DNA of 64,000 nt from Myxococcus hansupus (GCF_000280925.3 NZ_CP012109.1:2066501-2130500), one strand, 5' to 3'. Shown: positions 31,477 to 39,678, counted from the first letter of the stretch. Notes: a model not told the origin generated them from the sequence alone. Made by a program: numbers and translations.

Positions 31477-32826
31477 TCAAATCGTCCAGACGCGTCCGGC
31501 GGCCTCGGCCACGGCGCGGTGTGTCTCGTCGAGCCAGGCGCGCGAGGCGGCCAGCTCTTCCCGGGCCTGGGGCAGGCCCAGGTTGCCGGCGCCACCCAGG
31601 TGGGTGGCCGTCAGGGCCCCTCGGTCGGGGCGGAACGTGCCTTCCTCCAGCTCGCGCCCCACCTGCTTGTAGGCGTCGCGGAAGGCCTGTCCCTGCGCCA
31701 CCAGCGCGTAGGCGTGGTGCGCGGCGTACAGCGTGTCGTCGCTGGCGCGCGCCGCCGCGTCCGCCTTCACCTGGAGCGCCGGCACCAGCCGGGTGAGCAC
31801 GTCCAACAGCTCGCGCGTGGAGCCCAGCGCCGTCAGGGTGGGGGACTTCAGGAGCTGGAAGTCCCGGTGGTAGCTGGACGGCAGTCCGCCGGCGATGGCC
31901 TCCACCTGGTGCGCCAGCCCGCGCAGCTCGCGGCAGCGCCCCCGCGCCAGCTCCACCACGTCCGGGTTCTTCTTCTGCGGCATGATGGACGAGCCCGTGG
32001 TGTACGCGTCCGGCAGCCCGAGGAAGCCGAACTCGTCCATGCTGTAGAGCTGCACGTCCCACAGCCACTTCTCCAGCGTGCCCGCCACCGAGCAGGCCCA
32101 ACCCAGCACCGCGGCCTCGTGACGGCCGCGTCCGTTCTGCACGTCGATGGGGCTGCGTTGCACGCGCGAGAAACCGAGCAGCGACGCGACGTACTCCCGG
32201 TCGATGGGCAGCGGCACGCCGAAGCCCGCGGCGGCGCCCAGCGGGCAGCGGTCCAGCCGAGCCCACACGCCGCGCAGCGCCTCCAGCTCCTCGAGCAGAC
32301 CCTCCGCGAAGGCCATGCCCCACAGGCCGAAGGAGGACGGCATCGCCCGGCGCAGGTGCGTGTAGCCCGGCAGCGCCACGTTCGCGTGCGCCTGGGCGAA
32401 GTCCAGGAAGGCCCCTGCCAGCTCCGCCGCCCGCGCGCCCAGCGTCAGCACCTCTTCGCGCAGCAGCAGGCGCAGGGCCAGCTGCACCTGGTCATTGCGC
32501 GAGCGCCCCAGGTGGATGCGCTTGCCCGGCTCGCCCACGCGGTCCACCAGCGCCGCCTCCAGGGCGGTGTGGCCGTCCTCCTGCTCGGGGCGGATGACGA
32601 ACGCGCCCGCGCGGGCCTCGTCGTGCAGCGCCTTGAGCGCCGTCACCAGGGCCTGGGCCTCCGCGTCCTTCAGCAGGCCCACGCGCGCCAGCATCCGCGC
32701 GTGCGCGGCCGAGCCGAGCGCGTCATGCGGCGCCAGCGCCAGGTCCACCACCGGATCATTTCCCACCGTGAAGCGGTGGATGGCCGCGTCCAGCGGAAGG
32801 CCCTTGCCCCACAGCGTCTCAGCCAC
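31477..32826 (-). CDS. argH: Argininosuccinate lyase
   Basis: 449 aa. It splits argininosuccinate into arginine and fumarate, the final step. Fumarase/aspartase superfamily marks are present: HLGRSRNDQVQLALRL, PGYTHLRRAMPSSFG and the signature GSSIMPQKKNPD with the catalytic Ser. Its start overlaps the end of the M20 gene by 8 bases, which is consistent with translational coupling. Confidence 0.95.
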   Translation of the reverse strand: MAETLWGKGLPLDAAIHRFTVGNDPVVDLALAPHDALGSAAHARMLARVGLLKDAEAQALVTALKALHDEARAGAFVIRPEQEDGHTALEAALVDRVGEPGKRIHLGRSRNDQVQLALRLLLREEVLTLGARAAELAGAFLDFAQAHANVALPGYTHLRRAMPSSFGLWGMAFAEGLLEELEALRGVWARLDRCPLGAAAGFGVPLPIDREYVASLLGFSRVQRSPIDVQNGRGRHEAAVLGWACSVAGTLEKWLWDVQLYSMDEFGFLGLPDAYTTGSSIMPQKKNPDVVELARGRCRELRGLAHQVEAIAGGLPSSYHRDFQLLKSPTLTALGSTRELLDVLTRLVPALQVKADAAARASDDTLYAAHHAYALVAQGQAFRDAYKQVGRELEEGTFRPDRGALTATHLGGAGNLGLPQAREELAASRAWLDETHRAVAEAAGRVWTI

Positions 32827-33880
32827 GAGCGAGCTCCTCGAAGTAACCGCGCACCATCCGCGTGTAGAAGGCGGCGCCGGCTTCCAGCTCCGCCCGGGTG
32901 ATGTACTCGTCCGCCAGGTGGCTGCGCAGCGTGTCGCCGGGCCCCACCTTCACCGCCGGGACGTCGCCCAGGAAGGCCCAGTCCGACGCCGTGCTGGAGC
33001 CCACCGGCTGCTGCCCCGAGGCCGCCACCGCCGCGCGGACGATGGGCTGCTCCGACGCCGTCGCCTTCGGGAGGTAGCGCTCCGAATGCACCTTCACTTC
33101 GCTGCGCAGCGCGCCCGCCACCTGCCGGGCCACCATCCCGTGCTCCATGCCCGGCGTGGTGCGCAGGTCCACGAAGAACTCGCACCGGTCCGGCACCTGG
33201 TTGCGCGCCAGCCCGCCCGACACCTGCGTCACCTGCGCCCGGGCCTCACCCAGCAGCGGGTGGGGCGGGAAGCGCAGCTCGGCCAGCACCGCGATGTCCG
33301 TCGCCGCCATGTGAATGGCGTTGACGGCCTCGGTGGTGTGCGCGTGCGCGACGTGCGCGCTCTTGCCGTGCGCCGTGCAGCGCAAGAGCAGCATGCCGCG
33401 CTGGGCGGTGCAGGGCTTCAGGCTGGTGGGCTCCCCGACGATGGCGGCGTCCAGCGGCCCCAGCGTGGGCAGCAGCGTGCCCAGGCCCTGGCCTCCCGTC
33501 TCCTCTTCAGCGGTGAAGGCGAAGACGATTTCGGCGTCCGCGGGCGCGCCCTCGGCGAGCAGCGTCTTCGCGGCCAGCAGCATCCCCGTCACGCAGCCCT
33601 TGGCGTCGTTGCTGCCCAGGCCGTACAGGCGGTCCTCGCGCCACACGGGCGCGTGGGGCTCGTACGTCCACCCGGCGCACGGCTTCACCGTGTCCAGGTG
33701 CGAGTTGACGAGCAGCCGGCGCGGCCCGCTTCCCACGGAGAACCACACGTTGTGGCCCTGCCGCTGGACGCGCGCGCCCCAGCCCTCGGCCCACCCGGAC
33801 ACGGTGTCCGCGATGCGACCCTCGTCACCCGACACGCTGGGGATGGCCACCAGCGCCTGGAGCAGCTCCGCCGCCTTCAT
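32819..33880 (-). CDS. argE: M20-family N-acyl-citrulline/ornithine deacylase (ArgE-like)
   Basis: 353 aa zinc peptidase-fold enzyme. The metal ligands are visible in LLVNSHLDTVK, GLGSNDAKGCV, TAEEETGG (general base Glu and metal Glu) and near the end GPGDTLRSHLADEYI. In Xanthomonas and Bacteroides the matching enzyme removes the acyl group from N-acyl-citrulline after the transcarbamylase step, and the transcarbamylase type here suggests the same. It is a small M20 (353 aa), like the acetylcitrulline/acetyl-lysine deacetylase group. Its ATG overlaps the argB stop (ATGA). Confidence 0.85.
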   Translation of the reverse strand: MKAAELLQALVAIPSVSGDEGRIADTVSGWAEGWGARVQRQGHNVWFSVGSGPRRLLVNSHLDTVKPCAGWTYEPHAPVWREDRLYGLGSNDAKGCVTGMLLAAKTLLAEGAPADAEIVFAFTAEEETGGQGLGTLLPTLGPLDAAIVGEPTSLKPCTAQRGMLLLRCTAHGKSAHVAHAHTTEAVNAIHMAATDIAVLAELRFPPHPLLGEARAQVTQVSGGLARNQVPDRCEFFVDLRTTPGMEHGMVARQVAGALRSEVKVHSERYLPKATASEQPIVRAAVAASGQQPVGSSTASDWAFLGDVPAVKVGPGDTLRSHLADEYITRAELEAGAAFYTRMVRGYFEELARG

Positions 33881-34803
33881 CCCACCGCCCCGGCGGGCTT
33901 GTTGGCGTTCTCCCGCACGACCATGGTGCCGCTGCCCTCGTTGGTGAACACCTCTTCCAGCAGCGCGTTGGGCTGCACGCCGCTCACCAGGTGCACGCTG
34001 CCCACGCCGCCCACGAGCGCGTGGCGGATGGCGTGCGCCTTGGGCTTCATGCCGCCCGCGATGGCGCCGGTGCTCTCCATGGTGGCCAGGTCCGTGAGGT
34101 TGGCCAGCGTGACGAGCGACGACGGATCATTCACGTTCTTCAGCAGGCCCGGGACCTGGACCAGGAAGAAGAGCTTCTCGGCGGACAGGGCCACCGCCAG
34201 CGCCGCCGCCACGGTGTCCGCGTTGGTGTTGTACACGGCGCCATCCGCGCCACCCGACAGGGGCGCGATGACGGGCACGTAGTCGGCCGAGCGCAGGTGC
34301 TCCACCACGCGGGTGTCCACCTGCTCGATGTCGCCCACCAGGCCGTAGTCCACCAGCTTGCCCTCGGTGGCCCCGGCCTCCGTCACCATGACGGGCGGAC
34401 GCTTGCGCGCCTTGATGAGCCCGGCGTCCACGCCGCTCAGGCCCACCGCGGGCACGCCCGCCGCCTGGAGGTCCGCCAAGAGGTCCGTGTGCAGCTTGCC
34501 CGCCAGCACCATCTTCGCCGCGTCCAGCACGGGCGCGGAGGTGACGCGGCGGCCCGCCACCTTCTCCACCGGCAGGTGGAGGGCGTCACACAGCGTGTCC
34601 AGCTCCGGACCGCCGCCGTGGACGACGACGGGACGGATGGAGAAGGTCCACAGCAGGGCGATCTGCTCGCAGGCGGCGCGGCGCAGGCGCGGGTCGCTCA
34701 GCATGGCGCCGCCGAGCTTCACCACGAACGTCTTGCGGCGGAACTGCTGCACGTACTTCGCCGCGTTGCGAAGCGCGGAGTAGGGGTCGGGCGAGAGGGG
34801 CAC
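33877..34803 (-). CDS. argB: N-acetylglutamate kinase (amino-acid kinase family)
   Basis: 308 aa. It phosphorylates the gamma-carboxylate of N-acyl-glutamate. Amino-acid-kinase landmarks are VVKLGGAML, the acyl-glutamate binding VVHGGGPELDTLC, then VAGRRVTS, VPVIAPLSGGADGAVYNTNADTVAAALA and the Lys in GGMKPKAHA. The N-terminal basic helix (ALRNAAKYVQQFRRK) resembles that of arginine-inhibited hexameric kinases, so feedback inhibition is possible. It is the second gene of the operon, 44 bases after argF' and overlapping argE. Confidence 0.92.
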   Translation of the reverse strand: MPLSPDPYSALRNAAKYVQQFRRKTFVVKLGGAMLSDPRLRRAACEQIALLWTFSIRPVVVHGGGPELDTLCDALHLPVEKVAGRRVTSAPVLDAAKMVLAGKLHTDLLADLQAAGVPAVGLSGVDAGLIKARKRPPVMVTEAGATEGKLVDYGLVGDIEQVDTRVVEHLRSADYVPVIAPLSGGADGAVYNTNADTVAAALAVALSAEKLFFLVQVPGLLKNVNDPSSLVTLANLTDLATMESTGAIAGGMKPKAHAIRHALVGGVGSVHLVSGVQPNALLEEVFTNEGSGTMVVRENANKPAGAVG

Positions 34804-34847
34804 GTGAGACCTCGAAGTTCAGGAAAGGAAGAGTGCGGAGGGGCCGC

Positions 34848-35855
34848 TCAGCGCGAACGCATCCAGTGCAGCAGCGCCCGCTGGACGTGGTAGCGATTGC
34901 CGGCCTCGTCTACGACGCGGCTGCTCGGGTGGTCCAGAACCTCGTCGGCCACTTCCACGTTACGGCGCACCGGCAGGCAGTGGAGGAAGGCCGCGTCCGC
35001 CTGCGCGCGCGACATCGTCAGGCGCGTGGGCATCCAACCGGAGTACGACGCGAGCAGCGCCGTGACGTCGTTGGGCGAGAAGGCCGCCGCCGCCGTGGGT
35101 CCCCAGGACTTGGCGTAGACGGCGCGGCTGCCGACCAGGGCCTCGTCCTGGTCATGGGTGTAGGTGATGCTGCCGCCAGTGGCCTTGGCGTACGCCTCCG
35201 CCTCGGCGCGCACGGCCGGGTGCAGCTCGAACCCAGGAGGGTGGGCCACGCGGACCTCGCAGCCCGCGGCCGCCGCGCTCAGCAGGAAGGAGTTGGGCAC
35301 GGCCTTGGGCAGCGGCTTGATGTGCGGCGCCCACGTCAGCGTCACCGGCAGCTTCTTCGTGGAGCCGAACGTCTCGCGCAGCGTGAGCATGTCCGCCAGC
35401 CCCTGGCAGGGGTGCTCGCGGGCGGACTCCATGCTGACCACCGGCACGGTGGACCACTTGCGGAAGGCGTTGATGACGGGGTCGACCTCGTCCTCCTCGT
35501 CACCGCCGCCCTGCGAGAAGGTGCGCACGCCCAGCATGTCCACGAAGCGAGACAGGACGGGCGCGGCCTCCTTGAGGTGCTCGGCCCGGTCCGCGTTCAT
35601 CACCGCGCCCTCGCGGTGCTCCAGCTTCCAGACGCCCGCGCCCACATCCAGGATGATGGCGTTGCCACCGCCGCGCAGCATGACCGCCTCGAACGAGGTG
35701 CGGGTGCGCAGCGACGGGTTGAAGAACACCATGCCCAACAGGGTGTTGGCGAACAGCGCCTGCTCCGGGCCCTTCAGCTTCCACGCGGCCGCCTGCGCGA
35801 GCACCGCCTCCACGCCCTCGGGCCCCAGATCCTTGATGTGCGTGACGTGCTTCAT
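34848..35855 (-). CDS. argF': N-acyl-ornithine carbamoyltransferase (acetyl- or succinyl-ornithine type)
   Basis: 335 aa from ATG 35855. The carbamoyl-phosphate loop reads FFNPSLRTRTSFE, then GVWKLEH, AREHPCQGLAD, TWAPHIKPLPKAVPNSF, VYAKSWG and HCLPVRRNVEV. True ornithine carbamoyltransferases have an SMG loop and HCLPA; the AKSWG and HCLPVRRN forms are those of the N-acetyl-ornithine (Xanthomonas) and N-succinyl-ornithine (Bacteroides) enzymes. The residue that decides the acyl group (Glu in the Xanthomonas enzyme, Pro in Bacteroides) aligns with Ala here (ADRAEHLK). It therefore makes an N-acyl-citrulline, with the acyl group undecided. It is the first gene of the operon, behind the ArgR boxes. 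Confidence 0.85.
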   Translation of the reverse strand: MKHVTHIKDLGPEGVEAVLAQAAAWKLKGPEQALFANTLLGMVFFNPSLRTRTSFEAVMLRGGGNAIILDVGAGVWKLEHREGAVMNADRAEHLKEAAPVLSRFVDMLGVRTFSQGGGDEEDEVDPVINAFRKWSTVPVVSMESAREHPCQGLADMLTLRETFGSTKKLPVTLTWAPHIKPLPKAVPNSFLLSAAAAGCEVRVAHPPGFELHPAVRAEAEAYAKATGGSITYTHDQDEALVGSRAVYAKSWGPTAAAAFSPNDVTALLASYSGWMPTRLTMSRAQADAAFLHCLPVRRNVEVADEVLDHPSSRVVDEAGNRYHVQRALLHWMRSR

Positions 35856-35884
35856 GGGCCTGTCCTCCCCACTTGCGGCAAACT

Positions 35885-35905
35885 GCATATTCGTGATGAA
35901 TATGC
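35885..35905 (-). promoter_or_regulatory. ArgR-like operator box near argF'
   Basis: A perfect dyad GCATATTC-GTGAT-GAATATGC lies 30 bases upstream of the argF' start. The ATATTC/GAATAT arms resemble ARG-box halves (consensus about TGAAT...ATTCA). Its position suits repression of the arginine operon. Confidence 0.6.
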
Positions 35906-36001
35906 GTGAAAATGCGTGCATTGCCGCGAAAAGGCGGCGGATATTATGCAGAAAGACGCGCCGCGCAAGCGGATTATTCGCAACGTTCGCATGCATGTTC
36001 T

Positions 36002-36015
36002 TGCATGAATATTCA
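36002..36015 (+). promoter_or_regulatory. ArgR-like operator box near argR
   Basis: TGAATATTCA (36006-36015) is a perfect ARG-box palindrome preceded by TGCA, 21 bases upstream of the argR ATG, so autoregulation is likely. The whole 181-base divergent region is AT-rich for this genome and holds five TGCAT motifs. Confidence 0.6.
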
Positions 36016-36036
36016 CGGGGATGCATGTTGGTGGGA

Positions 36037-36459
36037 ATGAATCTGGACGAGGCCATCCTGCGGCTCATCACCGAGCGGGAGATCGGCGATCAGGCCGTGC
36101 TGCAGCAGCTCCTGGAGGCCGAGGGCCAGGCGCCGAGCCAGTCGACGCTGTCCCGGCGCTTGAAGAAGCTGGGCGTGCTGAAGGTGGGAGGCCGCTACCA
36201 GCGCGCCGCGCCCGCGCCCGCCGTTGTACCGGAGCGTCCGCGCGTCACCATCCTGGAGGCTCCGCCCAACCTGCTCGTGATTCGGACGGCGCCCGGCTTC
36301 GCGCCGGTGTTGGCGCTGGCCCTAGACAAGGAGCGGGAGTTGCCCGGGCTCGCGGGGACGGTGGCGGGAGATGACACCATCTTCGTCGCGGTGACGGACC
36401 CGGCGCTGCTGCGCGACGTGCGCGGGGCGGTGGAGCGGCTGCTGTCGCTGGGGGCGTAA
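36037..36459 (+). CDS. argR: Arginine repressor
   Basis: 140 aa. The N-terminal winged helix includes LDEAILRLITEREIGDQAVL and SQSTLSRRLKKLGVLKV, the DNA-reading helix of ArgR. The C-terminal domain ends with GLAGTVAGDDTIFVAV, whose GDDT loop binds arginine at the trimer interface. With arginine bound it should repress the divergent arg operon and itself through the boxes between them. ATG 36037 was chosen; an in-frame ATG at 36025 would add four residues. It is slightly shorter than the usual 150-170 aa. Confidence 0.9.
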   Translation: MNLDEAILRLITEREIGDQAVLQQLLEAEGQAPSQSTLSRRLKKLGVLKVGGRYQRAAPAPAVVPERPRVTILEAPPNLLVIRTAPGFAPVLALALDKERELPGLAGTVAGDDTIFVAVTDPALLRDVRGAVERLLSLGA

Positions 36460-36462
36460 GGA

Positions 36463-36495
36463 GGCGCGTCCCTCGCTCGAGGTGATGGACGCGCC
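36463..36495. terminator. Hairpin after argR
   Basis: GGCGCGTCC (36463-36471) and GGACGCGCC (36487-36495) form a perfect 9-bp stem with a 15-base loop, between convergent genes. There is no U run. It is probably a shared transcription end. Confidence 0.4.
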
Positions 36496-36564
36496 GTGGG
36501 CGGGAGGCTCCGCGCCGATGCGTGCCCTGGAGCGCGTGTCGTCCGCGCTCCCTGGCACGGCGGC

Positions 36565-37374
36565 TCACTGGAAGGCGAACACGTAGTTCTGTTCGTAGCG
36601 CGTGTCCCACTGCTGGCAGCCCTTGCGGTCCGAGCTTCCGAACCACAGCTCCAAGGTGCCGGGGCCGGCGGGCAGCGGAATGAACGCGGGCACCTGACGC
36701 CAGTACTGGAGGTTCTGGTCACCCCAGCTCGTCGTCAGGCTGACGCTCGTCACCGGGCCGCCGTTGATGCGGTAGTACGCGGTGGTGCCCCACGCCTTGT
36801 AGTTCAGGTACATCGCGCGGCACTGACCGATGCGGCCGATGTCGTAGTCCACCATCAGCATCCTGCCACCCTGCAGGACGCCTTCGACCGAGTACGTCCA
36901 CGCGGGCGCGGGGTGGAACGAAATCATCGGGTACTGCTTCACCCAGGTGTGGAAGTTGTACTGGAGATTGGAATCCCACTGGGAGCAGCCGGTGGAGTCC
37001 GAGTTGTGGAACCACATCTCCAGCGTGCCGCCCTGCCAGAGCTCCAGCAGCATCTGCGCCTGGGTGCCCACCGTCGTCGCGTTCGCCAGCGGGAAGCCCT
37101 GCACCGGGCCTCGGTTCGTCATCATGTAGCCGGTGATGCTCCAGCCCGCGCCCCGGCACGCCGGCAGCCGCCGGGTGTCATAGGCAATGGCCAGGATGGC
37201 GTCCGTCTGGGCTTGTCCGGAGAGCGTGACGCTCCAATCCGCGGCGAACGTCAGCGTCGCCGGGCCCGACAGCGTGGCTTCCGAGGTCTGCACGGACACG
37301 GGGGCCTGCGGGGCGGCGAAGGCGGCGGAAGCGAGACACAGCACGGGCAGCAGGGCGGACATCAGCGGCTTCAT
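36565..37374 (-). CDS. Secreted protein with duplicated beta domain (DUF6209-like)
   Basis: 269 aa from ATG 37374 with a signal peptide (MKPLMSALL... cleaved near AFAAPQ). The mature part looks like two copies of one domain. About residues 60-145 contain YDTRRLPACR...GTLEMWFHNSDSTGCSQWDSN, and about residues 175-269 contain YDIGRIGQCR...GTLELWFGSSDRKGCQQWDTR. Each copy has two cysteines and a C-terminal Trp/Phe-rich strand. From memory this resembles the DUF6209 proteins of myxobacteria. The function is unknown; it is secreted, possibly sugar- or surface-binding. It stands alone, convergent with argR. Confidence 0.65.
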   Translation of the reverse strand: MKPLMSALLPVLCLASAAFAAPQAPVSVQTSEATLSGPATLTFAADWSVTLSGQAQTDAILAIAYDTRRLPACRGAGWSITGYMMTNRGPVQGFPLANATTVGTQAQMLLELWQGGTLEMWFHNSDSTGCSQWDSNLQYNFHTWVKQYPMISFHPAPAWTYSVEGVLQGGRMLMVDYDIGRIGQCRAMYLNYKAWGTTAYYRINGGPVTSVSLTTSWGDQNLQYWRQVPAFIPLPAGPGTLELWFGSSDRKGCQQWDTRYEQNYVFAFQ

Positions 37375-37667
37375 GGGGACTCCGGAGCACGTGAGGAGGA
37401 CGCGGCCCGGCGGCGGGCGTTCGCCACCGGACGCCAGTGGCTCGCTAACACGGTCCGTGGAAGGCCCGATATGCCCCGTTGCCCCTGGCGAGTGGTGGGT
37501 GAGGCTCCACCCAGGGACGGCGCTTCCCGGAAAGCCTGTCGACTTCCTACCCCGCAGGGCAGGGAAATCGTTGCGCCGTGAGGGGTATCTGCCCCACTTT
37601 TCCAAGATTTCTCGTTGAGGGCGTAGTTTCTGTGGGGGCGGCGAACCCGTCTGGCCTGGAGGTGAAT

Positions 37668-38222
37668 GTGGGCATGTCGGAGCTGACAGAGCTACTGGAC
37701 CACGCGCGCAGGGGAGAGCAGGGCGCGCGGGACGCACTGAGGGTGGCGGCCTATCAGGAGCTGCAGGAGATGGCGCAGCGGGCCGTCCACGACGCGTCAC
37801 CTCCTTTCTCCCTTCAGCCCGCGGTGCTGGTGAAGGAGGCCTGGCTGCGGTTGTTCGGCGCGGGCGCGCCGGTGGAGGCGCGGCGCCACTTCTTCGGTGC
37901 CGCGGCCCAGGCCATGCGCCGGGTGATGGTGGACCGGGCGCGGCTGCGCAGGGCGATGCGGGAAGCCCGCCTGGAGCGGCTGAGCCTGGGCGACATGGAG
38001 GCGGATGTCCCCGCCGGGCTGAGCATGGAGGTGCTGGAGCTGGACCGGGCGCTGTCGGAGCTCGACACCTTCCAGCCCCGGCTCGCGCGCATGCTGGAGC
38101 TGCGCTACTTCGTGGGGCTGGACCTGCTGGACACCGCCGCGGTGCTGGGCGTGTCGCCCGTCACCGTGAAGCGCGACTGGGCCTACGTGCGCGGGTGGCT
38201 GCTGGAGCGGCTGGGCAACTGA
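37668..38222 (+). CDS. ECF-type RNA polymerase sigma factor
   Basis: About 184 aa. Region 2 contains LLDHARRGEQGARDALRVAAYQEL and LVKEAWLRLFG, followed by HFFGAAAQAMRRVMVDRAR. Region 4 ends in LELRYFVGLDLLDTAAVLGVSPVTVKRDWAYVRGWL. This is the sigma-70_ECF-like subfamily common in Acidobacteria, Planctomycetes and Myxococcales (TIGR02999-type). No anti-sigma gene lies beside it, so control is not evident. GTG 37668 lies 5 bases after GGAGG; ATG 37674 two codons on is almost as likely. Confidence 0.85.
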   Translation: MGMSELTELLDHARRGEQGARDALRVAAYQELQEMAQRAVHDASPPFSLQPAVLVKEAWLRLFGAGAPVEARRHFFGAAAQAMRRVMVDRARLRRAMREARLERLSLGDMEADVPAGLSMEVLELDRALSELDTFQPRLARMLELRYFVGLDLLDTAAVLGVSPVTVKRDWAYVRGWLLERLGN

Positions 38223-38228
38223 ACCGGC

Positions 38229-38251
38229 GGCCCGCGCTCCTCACGCGGGCC
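38229..38251. terminator. Bidirectional hairpin between sigma factor and reductase genes
   Basis: GGCCCGCG (38229-38236) and CGCGGGCC (38244-38251) form a perfect 8-bp stem that extends into ACCG/CGGT. It lies between two convergent genes. There is no U run. Confidence 0.45.
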
Positions 38252-38277
38252 CGGTCCGTGCCGCGGCCTCGTGGACG

Positions 38278-39132
38278 TCAGGCCTTGACGGCGGCGGCGA
38301 CGCTCGGAGCGAGCGGCGTCGTGGGCCGTCCGATGAGCCGGCGCAAATCGCCGGAGCTGTCATTCAGCTCCCCGCGCGCGGCGCCCGCGTCGGAGTCGGC
38401 CAGCACCTCGGCGAAGGGCGCGGGCACGCCCACGCCAATGAGCGCGCCGGCGTAATCCGCCTGGGGCAGGTCTTTGTAGAGGACGCTCTTGCCGGACTGG
38501 CGGGACACCTCGGCGGCCAGCTCGGTGGCGGTGAAGGCGGTGTCGCCGGCCAGCTCGTAGACCTTGTTCTCATGCCCCTTGCTGGTGAGCACGGCCACCG
38601 CGGCGGCGGCGTAGTCCGCTCGGGTGGCGGCGGCGACGCGGCCTTCCCCCGAGCTGCCGATGATGGCGCCATGCGCGAGGGCCGGCGCCAGGTTCTCCGT
38701 GTAGTTCTCCGTGTACCAGCCGTTGCGGAGGAAGACGAAGGGCAGTCCGGACGCCCGGATGGCTTCTTCCGTGGCCTTGTGCTCGACGGCGAGCGCCAGG
38801 CCGGACGTGTCCGCGTGCAGGATGCTGGTGTACGCCAGCAGCCGGACGCCGGCCTTCTTCGCCGCGTCCACCACCGCCTGGTGCTGTCTGGTGCGCTGAC
38901 CGACCTCGCTGGATGAAATCAGCAGCACCGTGTCCACGCCTTGGAGCGCGGGGCCCAGCGTCTCCGGCTTGCTGTAGTCCGCCTGCCGGACCTGGACGCC
39001 CCGGGCCGCCAGGTCCGAGGCCTTGTTGGGGTCGCGCACGGCGACGGCGATGTCCTTCGCGGGGACCTTCTCGAGGAGGCCCGAGACGACCAGGCGGCCC
39101 AGCTTACCGGTGGCTGCAGTGACAAGAATCAT
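38278..39132 (-). CDS. NAD(P)H-dependent SDR/NmrA-like quinone reductase (QOR2-type)
   Basis: About 284 aa. Rossmann start MILVTAATGKLGRLVVSGLL with the GxxGxxG dinucleotide loop, VAVRDPNKASDLAARGVQV, then DTVLLISSSEVGQR and LRNGWYTENY as in E. coli QOR2 (YtfG) and related atypical SDRs that reduce quinones and aldehydes. It is divergent from an HxlR-family regulator across a short region with a clear operator, the layout of redox-sensed qor genes. ATG 39132 was chosen; a GTG three codons upstream (39141) is possible. Confidence 0.85.
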   Translation of the reverse strand: MILVTAATGKLGRLVVSGLLEKVPAKDIAVAVRDPNKASDLAARGVQVRQADYSKPETLGPALQGVDTVLLISSSEVGQRTRQHQAVVDAAKKAGVRLLAYTSILHADTSGLALAVEHKATEEAIRASGLPFVFLRNGWYTENYTENLAPALAHGAIIGSSGEGRVAAATRADYAAAAVAVLTSKGHENKVYELAGDTAFTATELAAEVSRQSGKSVLYKDLPQADYAGALIGVGVPAPFAEVLADSDAGAARGELNDSSGDLRRLIGRPTTPLAPSVAAAVKA

Positions 39133-39191
39133 GGGGTTCACATCTCCCGTCGTGGAGGGATTTCCCGACGCGAGAAGAACCTAACGGCCTC

Positions 39192-39226
39192 ACTTACTTT
39201 ACGTAAGTACCTACCTTTTTGTAAGT
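39192..39226. promoter_or_regulatory. HxlR-type operator between reductase and regulator
   Basis: ACTTAC-TTTAC-GTAAGT (39192-39208) is a perfect dyad, and a further GTAAGT occurs at 39221-39226. The TTxxGTAAGTA pattern recalls operators of HxlR/YodB regulators. It lies in the 101-base divergent gap and would control both genes. Confidence 0.6.
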
Positions 39227-39233
39227 TACTGGC

Positions 39234-39649
39234 ATGGGGACGAAGAAACGCACGGGGCCGTTGGCGCGGATGATGGCGAAGCAGGCGGAGGAGCGAGGCG
39301 ACCTGTACGCGCCCGCCTGCCCTTCCCGGGGCGTGCTCGACCACGTGACGAGCCGTTGGGGCGTGCTGGTGTTGATTGCGCTGTTGGAGGGCACGCGCCG
39401 CTTCAGCGAGCTGCGCCGCAGGGTCGCCGGCGTGAGCGAGAAGATGCTGTCGCAGACGCTGCAGGCGCTGGAGCAGGACGGCTTCGTGCTGCGAGAGGTC
39501 CACCCGGTGATTCCTCCGCACGTGGACTACAGCCTCACGCCCCTGGGGAGGAGGTCGCCACGCGCGTGGAGTCGCTCGCCGAGTGGATCGAGGAGAGCAT
39601 GCCTCGCATCATGGAGGCACGGGCCCGGCACGTGCCGCGCAAAGGCTGA
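39234..39649 (+). pseudogene. HxlR-family redox/aldehyde regulator, frameshifted
   Basis: The winged-helix core is complete in the first frame: CPSRGVLDHVTSRWGVLVLIALLEG, with the HxlR Cys at residue 29, then FSELRRRVAGVSEKMLSQTLQ, LEQDGFVLREVHPVIPPHVDYSLTPLG. At that point (about 39544-39548, CTGGGGAGG) the frame changes. With one more G the reading continues as EEVATRVESLAEWIEESMPRIM to a stop at 39649, the normal HxlR C-terminus, giving about 138 aa. Cys-containing HxlR proteins sense quinones or aldehydes. Either a real mutation or a missed G in a G run explains the break. Confidence 0.75.
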
Positions 39650-39678
39650 GGGCCTCGTGCGCGGCACGTTGCTTCGAA

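Noticed and set aside
34848..35855. Ordinary ornithine carbamoyltransferase
   Set aside because: The SMG loop and HCLPA forms are missing; AKSWG and HCLPVRRN belong to the N-acyl-ornithine enzymes.
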